Below, piece after piece: positions 1-12,515 of a stretch of 64,000 bases of DNA. Location of the stretch: NCBI GenBank assembly GCA_038380435.1, contig JAWZYU010000034.1:5128704-5192703 (forward strand), read 5' to 3'. The number at the start of each line of letters is the position of its first letter. The first letter of the stretch is position 1. The notes beneath the pieces were generated by a model. The model made no database searches and was not told the DNA's origin. It saw only the letters and a program-made list of their open reading frames with translations. This DNA is from Ryuthela nishihirai. Taxonomy: Eukaryota; Arthropoda; Arachnida; Araneae; Heptathelidae. Made by a program: the position numbers and the translations under genes.

Positions 1-1905
1 GAGCTACATCTACTGCATCTGGCCACTGCACACCAATTCTAACAAGGTCCTGTTTGACATTGTCTGCCCACCGCATCCTAGGTCTCCCCTTCTTTCTGAG
101 GCCTTTAGGCACACTGTTCATAACCCTATTCACCAATCTATAATTATTCATACGGGCAACATGGCCAAACCAACGGAGTCTCTCTCTGCACAATATGCTG
201 CTTAAAGGAGGTTGCAAACTCCTTTGCCTAATCTCATCATTAGTTACAAAGTTAAACCACCTAATGCCCAAGATACTGCGTAAGCATCTGGAATCAAAAG
301 CATCTAGTTTCCTGTTATCTTGTTTACAAAGTGTCCAAGTTTCACTACCATAACTAACCCTAGAAAGAACCAAACTATTATACAGTCTAATTTTAGTCTT
401 TAGGTGTATACGCCTATTTCTCCACACTCTCCATAGGTTCTTAAAAGTCCCGGCAGCAATCCCTATTCGTCTGTTAATCTCATGCCGCACATCACCATTA
501 TCTGTTACATAGCTCCCAAGATAATTAAACTGTGACACCTGCTCAAGACTGCAACCATTCAGATTAACTGAATCACAGCCTGCCTGACCAATTTTCATTA
601 CTTTAGTTTTCTCTCTGTTTATAACCAAACCTACTCTACTACCAGTCTCATCAACAGCTCGAATGAAAGAGTTCATCTCATCAACATCATTTGCCAAAAG
701 GGCTAAATCATCAGCATAATCTAAATCAGAAATTTTCGTATCTCCAGCCCATTTAAGGCCAAAATCTTTCTCTTGAAGTGAATTTCGCATAACATAATCA
801 ATAACCAAGCTAAAGAGAAAAGGAGACAAAATGCACTCTTGTCAAACACCAGAAGTAATGCTAAACCAATTGCTACAAGCCTTACCAACTCTCACACACG
901 ACTCAGTGTTATTATAGAGAGCTTTCATAATGTTAACTAACTTGTCTGGTATACCATATGATCTCACAATCAACCACAAATTATGATGATCAACAGAGTC
1001 GAAAGCCTTTTTGAAATCAACAAAGCTAGCAACCAAAGGTTTTTGAAACTCTAAACATTTCTCAAGAATCTGCCTAAGTGAAAATATCTGATCCACACAT
1101 CCCCTACCACTTCTGAATCCACATTGCTCATCACGCAATTGACTGTCAACCAGATTCTTAATTCTATTAAGCACAATCATGGAAAGAACTTTACCTGGAA
1201 CAGAGAGTAGGCTGATACCCCTATAGTTATCACAAGAACTGCGATCACCTTTTTTGAAAATAGGGATAACAATAGCTCTGGTAAAATCCTTAGGAACCAT
1301 GCCTTTATCATAAAAGATATTCAGAATTTCAGTCATCCAAGTGGTAACCGAAACATTCCCAGCTCTAAGCATTTCGGTAGTAATTTCATCTACCCCTGGG
1401 GATTTATGTAGTTTAAGTTTAGAAACAGCCAAAATAACTTCAGATTGTGTTATAGGGCCAACATTAAAGCCACCAATGCATCTATCATCATTGCAAACAA
1501 TGGGAGTAGAACTAACTACATTGTTTAGAACATCACTGAAATGCTCAGCCCACCTAGCCATGACAGAATCCTCCCCTTCTATAACCTTACCTTGTTTATC
1601 CTTCAATCCTTGTATGCCTGTCCGTTTTCTACCACACAAAACATTAACTATCTGGTACAGCTCTCTGCTGTTGTGCTGTCTTACTGCTTCCTCGGCTTTG
1701 TCAGCCAAACCATCAAGCCAAAGATTCTTATCAGCAGCTAACTGATCCTTTACAAGTTTATTAAGGTCTCTGTAATGCTTTCTATTAGGACTAGTAGGGT
1801 ATTGATTAAGGGCATTCCTGCAGTTCTTTCTTTCCAAAATAAGCTCAAGTGCCTTATCACTCAGATAATTTTGCCTCTTCTGCTCCTTTTTTCCTAAAAG
1901 AGTTT
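1..1905 (-). mobile_element. RTE-like non-LTR retrotransposon, copy A (5'-truncated, runs off the window)
   Basis: This is the reverse-transcriptase half of an RTE-like LINE that also carries an APE endonuclease in other copies. The long reading frame at 842-1837 holds RT motifs FVDFKKAFDSVDHH and NYRGISLLSVPGK. It stops at 842-844, where a TGA replaces the CGA (Arg) found in the copy at 34757-37525, a CpG-type change. Below 842 the same frame continues through the YADD catalytic motif (near 720) and the LRWFGHVARM C-terminal block (near 160) to the window edge, with no other break seen. It is therefore the best-preserved RT here. Similarity to the other copies ends near 1905, giving a 5' truncation typical of target-primed reverse transcription. 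Clade assignment to RTE is inferred from the domain layout and GATGAT-type tails of sister copies. Confidence 0.88.
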
Positions 1906-2190
1906 ACTGTCTTGTATAATCTACTTGTGAAAAAAAAACCTAAAAAATAAAAAATTTAAATAAAAATTTATTGATGTAATCATTTGTCTCCAAGCTTTAC
2001 CCCCCCCCCCCCCCCCCCCTGAAATATTTTCTGCGGATGCCCATGGACGGTGGCCTTTCCAAGCCCATCGGTGTCCCCTACTGACCGTGGGCAGGCGGGG
2101 AATGGTGCTTCTAAGAAATGGCAACCAGATGGCTTTAACAAATTATTTATATTACGGTTTAATAACATATGCATCAAATAAAAAAAAAAA
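1906..2190. repeat. SINE2 fragment and poly-C tract
   Basis: A run of about 20 C lies at 1999-2019. Bases 2031-2103 match an internal piece of the SINE2 family (the GGTGTCCCCTACTGACCG region), minus orientation, with neither end present. The rest is A/T-rich and unassigned. Confidence 0.6.
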
Positions 2191-2868
2191 TACCGTATAT
2201 TTCCGCAGATAAGACTACCTTCAGATAAGACGAGGTATAAATTTTCGTCTAAATTTTATAGTTTTAGCATATATCTGTCCTATAAGACGACCCCAAACTA
2301 TCAATGGCCTATGAATTTAGTTTAGATCGGCGATCATCATCTGGATAATAATACTGTATGCGTATACAGAATTATGTCCTATTCGCAAACATTCGCACTG
2401 ATTCGGGCATTCGGGTAATGACCTTGACTATTCGCAAAAGCGTCGTATGGGCTATTCTATTTTGTGGACATACCCTACTCTGTACTAGTAAATAATTACG
2501 GTTTGTCCGTTTTTTCCTCAGTAGCTCAATAAACATAACTTTTAATATTTATTTTGTTTTAGTATTGTTTTACTATTACAATGTAATGTATTATTTACTA
2601 TTACAATGTAATATATTATCATATAGTGTATTTAAATAATATGATAGATTTTTCGATAAGTTGTAGTAATTTTCAAGATCAGTCAGTGGTTGCACGCATA
2701 AAGGAAAAGCCTCCTTTAGCATTGTTACGTTTTTGCCTATAGAAGCACGTGCCGAATCATGAACTTACATGTACCTCTAACAAGTTTCGTTGTAGGTTGT
2801 GTCGCGTGTTCAAACAATTTGTACTATAAGTGTAATCAGCGTAAAATTTGTAAAGTGTGGGCCTAATC

Positions 2869-4570
2869 ATGGAACCAATGAAAAGAAGGAAATATGAAGC
2901 AAGCTTCAAGTTAAAAGTCATAAAACAGGCTAAAGAATCGAACAACTGTGCTGCAGCAAGGGCTTTCGATATAACAGAGAAGATGGTAAGAGATTGGAGA
3001 AAGAATGAAGATGCTACTAAAAAAATGCCAATGAAAAAATGTTCTATGAGGAGAGGAATAGCTTGCTGGCCAGATTTAGAAAATAACGTTGCAGAATGGG
3101 TACAAGAACACAGGCAGAATTGTTACGTTGTTACAAGAAATATGATTAGGGCTTATGCATTGAAGTGGGCACGGGCCAATCCAGAACAAGGCAAAGAATT
3201 TAAAGTAACAGTAGGTTGGTGCAATCATTTCATGAACAGAAAGAATCTGGTAATACGACAGAAAACAAAAATTGCGCAGAAATTACCACAAGATCTTGAC
3301 CATAAAGTTACGAGTTTTCACAAGTTTGTTATTGGTATGAGGCAGAAATACAACTTTCCATTATCTAATATTGAAAATATGGATGAAACACCGATTAACT
3401 TCGACATGATAAACAATAGAACTGTGGAAAAAAAAAGGGCATAAAAACTTAGTTAAAGTAATAAGTACAGGCCATGAAAAGACCAGGTTTTTTCATGGGT
3501 TTCACAATTTTTAAGCCAGCCATCCAATGTAGCATAACTCAGAAAGATCAATAGATCAGCAAAAAAAAAAACACGATAATTTACATAAATAAAAATTAAG
3601 GTTTAATTATAAATAAAGGAAATAAAATGTTAACTTTACACAGGGAGTTTATATCCTAATTTGTTGGAAGGAAGTTGTTAACTTAAATCAGCCACAAACA
3701 ATTTGTCGTATAAAGGAAGTACCTTTAGCTTCCATATCCAATACCTCATTCATTTTCAGGAAATGATACAAGATCAAAGTTTTTTTTACACGAAAAGAAT
3801 AAAATAATAAATGAAATATTAACATATGACCTAATGCAATGTCAAATAATATCCACGACTTGTAACCAGGTTTACAGTAGTATTAACATGCATGGCAGAT
3901 GGAACAAAGTTAAAACCCATGGTCATTTTCAAGAGGAATACTCCTCCTAAAATAAAATTCCTGCCAGGCATTTTCGTACATTTTCATGAAAAGGGATTGA
4001 TGGACGAGAATGGTGTAAAATTGTGGATGGAAAATGTGTGGCAGAGGCAACCAGATGCTCTACGAAATCAACACAGTTTGTTGGTGTGGGATATGTTTTG
4101 CAGTCACGTAACTGAGAACACTAAAAATCGCTTAGCACGGAACAATACTAAGATTGCTGTTATACCAGGTGGTTTAACTTCGATGCTACAACCTTTAGAC
4201 ATCTCTCTGAATAAACCATTCAAAGATTACATGCGTGAACAATGGAATAACTGGATGATGAGTGGCGAAATGTCGTATACGAAAGGTGAAGCTATGTGGG
4301 CTGCGTCACTTGATGTGTGATTTCGTGATCAAATCATGGGAAAAAGTGAAAGTCGAAACAGTGATCAAATCCTTCAAAAAGTGTGGGATTTCTAATGCTG
4401 TGGATGGCACTGAGGACGATATATTATGGGATACTGATGACGAAGCGGAAATCAACTCGCTAGGTACAGAATGGGACCCATATGACGAACTTCTCAACAA
4501 CAAAAGTGAGGATGCACTTGACGAGCTATTTGCCTTAGATGATGAATGTGAGGATTTTGCAGGATTTTAA
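2869..4570 (+). pseudogene. pogo-type transposase with CENP-B/DDE_1 domains, frameshifted
   Basis: The first part (2869-3486) has an N-terminal helix-turn-helix (YEASFKLKVIKQAKE...VRDWRKNED), a CENP-B-type HTH (VAEWVQEHRQNCYVVTRNMI) and the first catalytic Asp in ENMDETPIN. The second part (3870-4320) continues the DDE domain with VWDMFCSHVTE and SMLQPLDISLNKPFK. I count 35 residues between the second and third Asp (DD35D). An acidic C-terminus follows at about 4300-4570 in another frame. There are two frameshifts: one extra A in the A-run near 3428-3437, and a one-base shift near 4310. The 383-bp gap at 3487-3869 is described separately. The protein is therefore not made as written, but all domains are recognisable. 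Confidence 0.85.
3487..3869 (+). other. GT-AG interruption of the pogo gene flanked by a 9-bp repeat
   Basis: The segment begins GTTTTT and ends TGTAACCAG. Removing it joins AAGACCAG to GTTTACAG in frame, giving KTRFTVVL, which reads smoothly across the DDE domain. The sequence ACCAGGTTT occurs at both junctions (3482-3490 and 3865-3873). It is either a spliceosomal intron or a recent insertion whose target duplication supplies both splice sites. It is A+T-rich, with no coding potential or terminal inverted repeats seen. Confidence 0.7.
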
Positions 4571-4723
4571 ATACATTGGTGAGTGATTTGTTTTATTTTA
4601 TAATGGTTTCAATTTACATAAATTTCAATCCAATTTTTTTTGTATCTGTCCTATAAGACGACCCGGATTTTGGGGGCCTTTTTTATGATTCAACTATCAT
4701 CTTATCTGCGGAAATATACGGTA

Positions 4724-6261
4724 TTACTTTTCAAACTTGAATTGCATATTTTTAAAAGATATGTCTAAGAAAATTTTCGAACAGCAATCCCCCCCCCCCC
4801 CCCCGAAGTTTCATGTGTTGTGCAAAAGATGTCTATTGATGTCCTTGATCTCTCATTTCGATATTTGTCAAAATCTATGTTCATGTTCGATGGTGATGGT
4901 GACCTGGGAAGAGTTAATGTTTATTTCTTGTTTTCAGGTCTTTTTTGAGCACCTTATTCAAGGCCCAATTTATCTACCTGATATAGGAATTAAAAAATTT
5001 TTTTACCAGTATCCAACAAATGTGAAACATTATACAATCAACTCAAACCTCTTATCTCAAATGTTTTGTTACCTGAATTTTGTTTAAATTCCCAACTGAA
5101 TCCTTTTACATTTATTGTATTTTCTCTCTCTCTAACTTAACTATTTTTTCATTGTCACCTCAGTAACTTGAAATTTTATGAAGAATATTTGAAAGAAATT
5201 CTTTTTTTAATAAGTTTTCCTCCCATGTGAAATTTTGTTTTGTAACTGGTGGTGGGAAGGGGCCGAAATTTGTGTCAAGTAGACAAAGCAATGCTCATTG
5301 GCTATGCATTGTCTCCATTGCTAGCAGGTGGACAGTGATTCTTATTATCTATGTATTGCTTCCACCATCCCCACATGGCCAACAGATAATAATTCCTCTC
5401 ATTCATCATAGAAAGAGCAAGTTTCTCTTAGTCGAGATTTAATTGTAATACAATGGTAGCAAAGCATAGGTAGAATGCCCTGTCATTAAATGATAAAGCA
5501 AAAGTGATCATGGTTGCTGAGAGTAGGGCAAAGAAGAAAAAAGATATCACCTCAGAATTCCTAACAGTACTTATATCAACTGTTTTAAAGAACAAAGATA
5601 TGTTACTGAAAAACTAATTGAAAAGGAAAAAAGGAGGCACGAAGAATTCCCTGATGTTGATCAGTAACTTTGCTAATATGGTTTACTCAATGTTGGAACA
5701 AAAACATTCCAGTAGGTGGGAATATATTCAGGCTCAGTAACTAGTTTTTAAACTGTGTACTTGTGTTTTTAACACAGATTCAATAACTCAAAAGTTTTTC
5801 TGTTTAGCTCGAGCTTTGAGTTAATGAGAGTTTGCTGTATCATAACAAGGACTTTATTTGCTTAAAATAATCAGCTGTAACTGATGAAATTACAGTCCAC
5901 CTTAAGAAATTAAGATATAGTGAAAATATTTATTATCATAACATTTGGAAACATTGCAATAGCATAGCTAGTGTTATGATAATTTTAGCCATCAGTGCTG
6001 AAGATTGTATTTTTGGAGTTTGGGTAGCTTTAATCTACACAGGACTCAGCTAGAGACCTGCATAGATTACTGAGGTTGTGAAACCACTTTTTCAAATTCC
6101 AGGAAACCTAAAAAGTTATTTAATTGAAAATTAATTTTGTCTTACAATGGCTTTTTTCATATTGCACAAGAGAAAACAAAATTATCAATATCACAATGAA
6201 ACTAAAAATAAAATTGGTAGACTAGTGCATATATGAAACAACTACTTCATATAATACTCAC
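4724..6261. other. RHOU intron 2 sequence, no gene recognised
   Basis: A+T-rich DNA downstream of RHOU exon 2, with a poly-C tract at about 4790-4804. The short open frames at 4737 and 5227 show no family signature or codon conservation that I can recognise. Confidence 0.5.
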
Positions 6262-6320
6262 TTGTCCAGCAGTGTCACAGAGCTGCAACCTTACAGGCTG
6301 ATTATCTACAGTCACAACAA
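6262..6320 (-). CDS. RHOU: RHOU/RHOV-type Rho GTPase, coding exon 2
   Basis: This 59-bp exon lies between an acceptor (TTTTCCAG, with AG complementary to 6321-6322) and a strong donor (CAA|GTGAGT). Completing the codon split from exon 1 (G + TT) gives VVVTVDNQPVRLQLCDTAGQ. That is the strand leading into switch II of RhoU-type GTPases, ending with the G3 motif DTAGQ and its catalytic glutamine. The phase fits exactly: exon 1 ends in phase 1, this exon has 2 + 57 bases and ends in phase 0. The next expected residues (the DEFDKLRP region) were not found between 1 and 6261, so the following exon is probably outside the window. The exon is too short to show up as an open reading frame and was found by protein motif and splice-site matching. 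Confidence 0.92.
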
Positions 6321-7149
6321 CTGGAAAATAAAATTTTAAATATAGCAAAACTGCAATCTTATTAGTAGTCATTTTTACATAAAAATATCTCACTGCTTCA
6401 TATTATGCTTTCAGTATTATATGGAAGATTAACTAGAAACCAATCTGTAGGCAATTACCAAATATCCATTAAGCAAAAGTATGCCCTTGAAAATTGTATT
6501 ACTAAATGTTAATACTTTTTGAACAAATTTGAAATTATCATACTCCATATTTACAAACGCTTATAATCAACATTGCCAGTAGCATTTTCTAAATACCATC
6601 AACAGCTCATTCAGAATTTGCAAGAAGCCACTAAGTGTTTAAAAACTAAAAAAACAAACAACTTTATCTACATATAAAAAAGCTAATTAAAAATGTGTTC
6701 TTTTTATATTATGGTTTTCAACAAACCTTTATAAGCATTTTTTTAATATTATTGATGAATATGTCATCCAAAATCTTGATATCAAGGATAAAATTTCATT
6801 TAATTACATTGCATACACAATAATTTATAATAATATAACACTTATCAAATAGAATCAGAGGCAGCTACATGATGAAACTAAAGTTTATTACAGGAATTTT
6901 ACACAGTGAAGAAGTTTTGCCTTCTATCCCTATGATTTATACACAATAAGTGTACATCAAAAAATACAATTATAAATAGATAAGTCATTTGATTACAATA
7001 ACAATTTAAAAATAACTGAAGAGTTAGCTAAAAGAAATCTAATTTCTGCTGAGAGCTAGAATCTACTTCACAATCCCCTGAAAATAGTTCAGGTGCTTTC
7101 AGGTGACCATTTTCAAATTAATGCCCATATTACTTTATTATTAATTACA

Positions 7150-9720
7150 TATTAATGCTAAACCAATTGCTACAAGCCAACTCTCACATATGACTCAGTG
7201 TTATTATAAAGAGCCTTCATTATGTCACCTAACTTGTCTGGTATGCCATACAATCTCACAATCAACAAATTATGGTGATCAACAGAATCAAAATCTTTTT
7301 TGAAATCAATAAAGCTAGCAACCAAAGGTTTCTGAAGCTCTAATAATTTCTCATTAATCTGCCTGAATGAAAATATCTGCTCTACCATCCCCTACCACTT
7401 CTGAATCCACATTGCTCATCAACCAGATTCTTAATTCTATTAAATACAATCATGCAAAGAACTTTACCTGGAACAGAAAGTAGGCTGATACTATTATAGT
7501 TATTACAAGAACTGCGATCACCTTTTTTAAAAATAGGGATAATAACAGCTCTGGTAAAATCCTTAGGAACAATGTGCCTTTATCATAAAAGATATTCAAA
7601 ATTTCAGTCATCCATGTGGTAACCGAAGCATTCCCAGCTCTAAGCATTTCCATAGTAATTTCATCTACCCCAGGGGATTTATGTAGTTTAAGTTTAGAAA
7701 CAGCCAAAATAACTTCAAACTGTGTTATAGGGCCAACATTAAAGCCAGTAATGCATCTATCATCATTACAAATAATGGGAGAACTAACCACATTGTTTAG
7801 AACACCACTGAAATACTCGACCCACCTACCATGACAGAATCCTCACCTTCTTTAACCTTACCTTGTTTATCCTTCAATCCCTGTATACCTGTCTGTTTTC
7901 TACCACACAAAATATTAACTATCTGGTATAACTCTCTGCTATTGTGCTGTCTAACTGCTTCCTCACTTTGTCAGCCAAGGCATCAAGCCAAAGATTTTTT
8001 ATCAGCAGCTAACTGATCTTTTACACGTTTATTAAGCTCTCTATAATGCTTTCTATTAGGACTAGTAGGGTAATGATTAAGAACATTCCTGCAGTTCTTT
8101 CTTTCAGAAATAAGCTCAAGTGCCTTATCACTCAAATAATTCTGCCTCCTCTGCTCCTCTTTTCCTAAAAGAGTACCATTAGTTTCCAAAAAAAGCCTGT
8201 TTAAAATGGTCCCATTCTTCCTCAACTTCAGTAGTAAGCAAACTATGACTGTCATAATGCTTAAGTAACCTAACATGGTAAGCTTTAGCTATAACTGGGT
8301 CTTTCAGAGCTTCAAAATTAATGGTAAATTTTTTAATCTTAGCACAACATTTCTTAAGTTTAAGTTGCAAAACACTTTAAAAAGGTAATGGTCAGATCCA
8401 ATTTCAGCTTCTGTATATGATGTAGTATTCCTAAACAGATCTTGCCCATTTGCTGTTAATTAATATATAATCATTGTTATGCAGCCCATCAGGGGAAATT
8501 AATGTGTATTTATGTATATCGCAATGTTTATAATAAGTGTTAGTTATTCTCAAACCATTAAAAGTTTACTTACTTGTAGGAGATGTTGCTCATTGCCATT
8601 GGAGCTACCAATACCAAAAGGACCTATCACCCCTCCCCAAAAGTCAGAGTCAGTACCAACTTTAGCATTGAAGTCGCCTAAAACAAGGGTAATATCTCCT
8701 TTTGTGACAGAATTCAAAATATCCTGAAGTTGTCCGTAAAACCTATCTTCTGATCATCGTCGGCATCTTCAGTGGGGGCATAACAGCAGATAACATTCAA
8801 GTCTTTAATGCTTGTCTGAAATTTTGCTGTAAGAAACCTTTCATTAATGCACTCATATCCTAGAAGAGCATCACTAGTGTGTCTGCCAAGAAGCAGACCC
8901 ACGCCTTGGTGATGCTTATTGTTGTCCCTCCCTGAAAAGAGAAATTTAAGATTATTTTTAAGAATCTGACCTTTACCTGTCCATCAGGTCTCTTGCAAGC
9001 CAAGAATATCAAGGTCATAATGGTGGAATTCTTGTGTGAGGACATCAAGAGAATAAGCTCTATGCAGAGTCTTCACATTTCAACTACCTATGGAGAGAAA
9101 ATGGCTAGTGGGATGTTTAAAGAAACTATGTTTATTGAGAGAGAAAATGCTGACAATATCAAACAACCCCCTAATCGTAGGCATGGGCTGAAGCCATCTA
9201 TACTGAAAGACTTCCTCCAATGTAGAATTTGACGATGCCCATAGAAGCAAGAGTTCAGGTGCCTGCGATGACCTATGCTCAGAATTATTCACCAGCTGAC
9301 AAAACTTGTCCGTTAATCTATTCGCTTGGGGCTATCAACCCATAAACAGAAAATACAGAAGATTCTCCCTCCACAGAATTCCACCAATACAGCAAATTCA
9401 GGATCATAATCAAGGTCAAAGCCTTAATCCAGTTCAGTCTGGCAAGTTTATAGGGTCAATACCACAACCTTGTGTGGTTGACCAATCCTCAGCAGGGTAG
9501 ATAAAAAAAGTAGCATAGAAAAAAAAAGTAGCCAAAAAGTTTCATAGTTGTCCAGATCAGTAGGCCACACCGATCTGGCAGCCCTCTCCTTCCACAAGAG
9601 AAAGAAAAACTTTCTCTTTTGAAAGGTACTAATGGCCTACACCAAGAGTAGGAGTGGTTCTCCTTCCAGTGACTACCTAGCTACCCCATCCTATTGCCAA
9701 ATGAATGTGACATCTTCCCA
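7150..9720 (-). mobile_element. RTE-like LINE, copy B (decayed)
   Basis: The region aligns with copies A and D. RT pieces lie at 7170-7790 (FIDFKKDFDSVDHH, VGPITQFEVILAVSKLK), a linker at 7983-8370, and endonuclease pieces at 8460-9050 (ICCYAPTEDADDDQK, LLGYECINERF). Several deletions and frameshifts break it, and both the 3' end and the YADD block are missing. From about 9050 to 9300 it matches the 5' region of copy C (21640-21930). The stretch 9480-9720, with its CTCTTGTGGAAGG-type segment in antisense, may be more 5' UTR, but this has no second copy here to confirm it. Confidence 0.8.
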
Positions 9721-10930
9721 TTTGTTAATGTATGTAAATTATAATTACACAAATCTGACAATAGCCTCTTCTGTTCCTGATTAATCTTCAACCCTTAGAA
9801 GACAAGCAACTCCAAATTAATCTTGGACTAAAATTTCCAGATATTTTGAATCATGGTTCCACATTGTGTTCCTGCTATTTTCTTTGTAGATAATATTATT
9901 TCTTTGAAGAGTCTAGAGTTAGAGTCCATCTTTAAAGAGATATCAGTTTGGAGTTGAATCCTTCCAGAATTTAGCTCTCATAAAAGTGCAGTATTAGCCT
10001 TCAGATGTACAAAGATGATTGGGAATTTTCAGTTTGGTTTAAATACTTAATCTGGAGTCAGAAATCAAATACATTGTAGTGTTATTTAACACAGGAAAAG
10101 ATTTTCTTTATTAATAATATCAATATTTAAATTGATATTAAGAGCAGATTCTTAAAATGAAGCTGCAAAGGTATACTGAAATTATGAAATATAAAACAAT
10201 TTTCTCCTACAATCATTTTGAAGGCTCAAGAATACTTTGGAAAAGTGTTGCAGTACCAGCCTTGACATATGCTAATGCAGTTTTAGTACTAAGCCAGGAG
10301 CTTAGGAACTCTTTTGAGGCAGCTCAAAAGCATAATGGTCGATTTGCCATGAATTCAAGTTTTTTAGTACCAAACTGTGTTATCCAAGGAGAAATTGGCT
10401 GGAGCAGTTTTTAACGCTGCATAGCAGGGAGTAAATTGCTGTTCTATGGGAAGTTGTCTAACTTAGGAGGTGAAATGCTGGTCAAGAAAGTCTACGAATA
10501 TGAAAAGTATTTGGCACTGAGAGTTAGGATCTCTTAACTATAAATACAATGTGGTACCTAATGTTTGGAATTCCTCTTTGATTTCTGGTTGGGAAAGAGC
10601 TGTTAGGAAAGAGTAAAGAGAAGATCCCAAGAAATCTGGAAAAGTCAGGTTGGAAAGAAATTGAGCCTTGCAGGAACCTATAGTAAAAAAGAAAAATATA
10701 TGAAAGTTACCTATTTTGATAAAACCCCAGGGAGCTTCCTTCTGTGTAAAGCCAGAGCATTACAAACAAACCTTCATTTAAAAAGATTCCTTCAGATCTC
10801 AGATAGTTATGGTGTATGGGGTTTGGTTGCAGACTCTGTTCAACACATTATTTTGGAGTGTCTACGTTGGCTCATACGAGATCAAATTGGTAGTGGCTAC
10901 AGGAAACCTCATCATGGAGTTCTGAAGTGA
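9721..10930 (+). mobile_element. relic of a second non-LTR retrotransposon, C-terminal part
   Basis: The frame at 10157-10414 reads ILWKSVAVPALTYANAVLV...FEAAQKHNGRFAM...IQGEIGWSSF. This is the pattern after the RT domain in several LINE clades (W+S+xP.L+Y...Q...RFAL...GE+GW+SF). Decayed pieces continue to about 10930 (CKARALQTNLHLKRF, VQHIILECLRW), the last resembling the Cys/His tail of LINE ORF2 proteins. Many stops and frameshifts show it is old. Bases 9721-10150 are probably older parts of the same element, but no motif is secure there. Confidence 0.5.
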
Positions 10931-11450
10931 AACTTTGTTGGCATTTAGGTTTTGGAATTGAAGGGAATGCTATCTATGATGATACTCAGCAAAGTTAAAC
11001 AATTATTTGAATTCTCACTGCCAGTATTCTAAAGAAATGAAATTTAACTGCCAAATTTTTCTTCCGAGAAGAAGGAAGTCAATAACTAAACTAACTGTTT
11101 CAAGCCTAGTTGGTGATAAAAGACCACAGTGCTATCAAAAATTGTACATTAAGCTTGTGTACTTTTAAAGGTAGCATTATAAGTTTCATAAGTGACAAGT
11201 CATTCTACAACAAATTTCAACAGTCAGATTGTGTTGTTAAATATTGCAAACTACTTCCGACATTACTTCTAACATTGTGCTAATATATATATGACATCCA
11301 TTATTATAGTACATTAACCATGCCTTACATACTTTGTTAATGAATGTGCACTGACATTACTTCAAACTTACTTCTTTCCACTTGACTACTTAGGACGAAA
11401 AAATTACAGAACTTCAGAATTCAGGTAGTTTAATATTTTCAGGTATGTGC
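10931..11450. other. intronic DNA, nothing recognised
   Basis: A+T-rich sequence with no ORF, repeat or terminal inverted repeat that I can assign. Confidence 0.4.
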
Positions 11451-12084
11451 AGGGTTACCATATGTCCTCCAACAGGGGGACATGCCCGTTTTTATCTTGT
11501 GTTCTTCCAGAATTTTGAAAAAGCATGAAATGTCCTTTTGGTATTAAATCGTAACGTTTAAAATTAAGGATTTTTTTGTATATTCTTTTTTTAAATTTCT
11601 TGAACCCACAACTAAAATATAATTTACTTTTAACCATGAAATAATACATTGCAAATGCAAATCATGAATGCTAAATTCTCTTATTGTAAAAGTTACTATT
11701 TTCTGTAATCTCAATATGTGCAATTTACATGACATCCTAGTTTGTAGAAGTCTTCTCATACAATGCATACCCTAGCAAGACCGAAGTCACTGCTGAACCA
11801 CTACCTCAGTCAGAGCTAATAGAAACATACAAAGTTTGTCTCCTGCAACAGCATATAGATGGTAATCACTATTCCACTTAAGGCCAAATAACTTTTGACT
11901 GCTTATTATGAATAAAAATCAGCAATTCATATATTTTAAAGTGTATTGAATAATTAAAATTATGCCCCTTTCTGATTAAATTGTTAGTCGGTACTTGAAA
12001 TAAAACTTGGTAGGAAAAAACATATAATTTCACAAATTCAAAACATGTCCTCCTTTTATAAAACTGGCATCTGGTAACCCTAGA
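11451..12084. mobile_element. hAT-like non-autonomous element (MITE)
   Basis: The left end reads CAGGGTTACCATATGTCCTCC-like sequence followed by GGGGGACATG. The complement of the right end reads GGGTTACCAGATGCC, then GGAGGACATG. This pairing of GGGTTACCA(T/G)ATG with a GGAGGACATG box about 25 bases inside is a recurring hAT MITE terminus. No clean 8-bp target duplication was found and no transposase is present. Length is about 630 bp. Confidence 0.55.
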
Positions 12085-12235
12085 TATGCATTGGCAGTGA
12101 TATTCTCTTCAAAAATTAATGTTTCACTATTCCTTGACTCCATATGCCAGCCCTACACATAACACTTGACACATTCAGTTCTTCCTAAATTATATCATGG
12201 GGTTGAGTTTACTTCTGAGCAACAATTTTGTACAT

Positions 12236-12515
12236 ATAATGAGCTAAATGACCAGGTCATAGGATCCCAATGGCTCAGTGTTGGATAAGGGAAAGGGACC
12301 ACTACACAGAGCTTAGACAGATGGAAGCCTCCTAAAGTGCTATACACAAAGGTATAGTTCCCTTGCACCATGGCTTAACTTTCCAACCATGAATGGTGGC
12401 CTTTTCAAGCCCATTGACTGAGGGCTAGGAGGGGGTTTAGCAGAGATAAATCTCAATAATGGAACAGCTGGAATTCATACTTGAGAACTGCAGATTATAA
12501 GCCTGGTGTTCTCCC
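12236..12515 (-). repeat. SINE2 copy, old
   Basis: Recognisable SINE2 blocks occur in order: GCTAAATGACCAGGTCA, a GGGACC...CAGATGGAAGCCTCC part, CATGGCTTAAC, AGCCCATTGACTGAGG, then AGAGATAAATCTCAA and part of the tRNA-like head. It is heavily mutated and lacks a clean head end. Confidence 0.7.

Larger units (their letters stand above)
2193..4721 (+). mobile_element. pogo/Tigger-type DNA transposon
   Basis: Terminal inverted repeats bound the element. The left end reads TACCGTATATTTCCGCAGAT (2191-2210) and the right end is its exact complement (about 4703-4723). The flanking TA at 2191-2192 and 4722-4723 is the target duplication expected for the Tc1/mariner/pogo superfamily. A subterminal motif, TCCTATAAGACGACCC, occurs near both ends (about 2279 and 4650) in the same orientation and may be a transposase binding site. 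The element is 2.5 kb and carries one transposase gene in pieces. The near-perfect TIRs suggest it is not very old. Confidence 0.9.
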
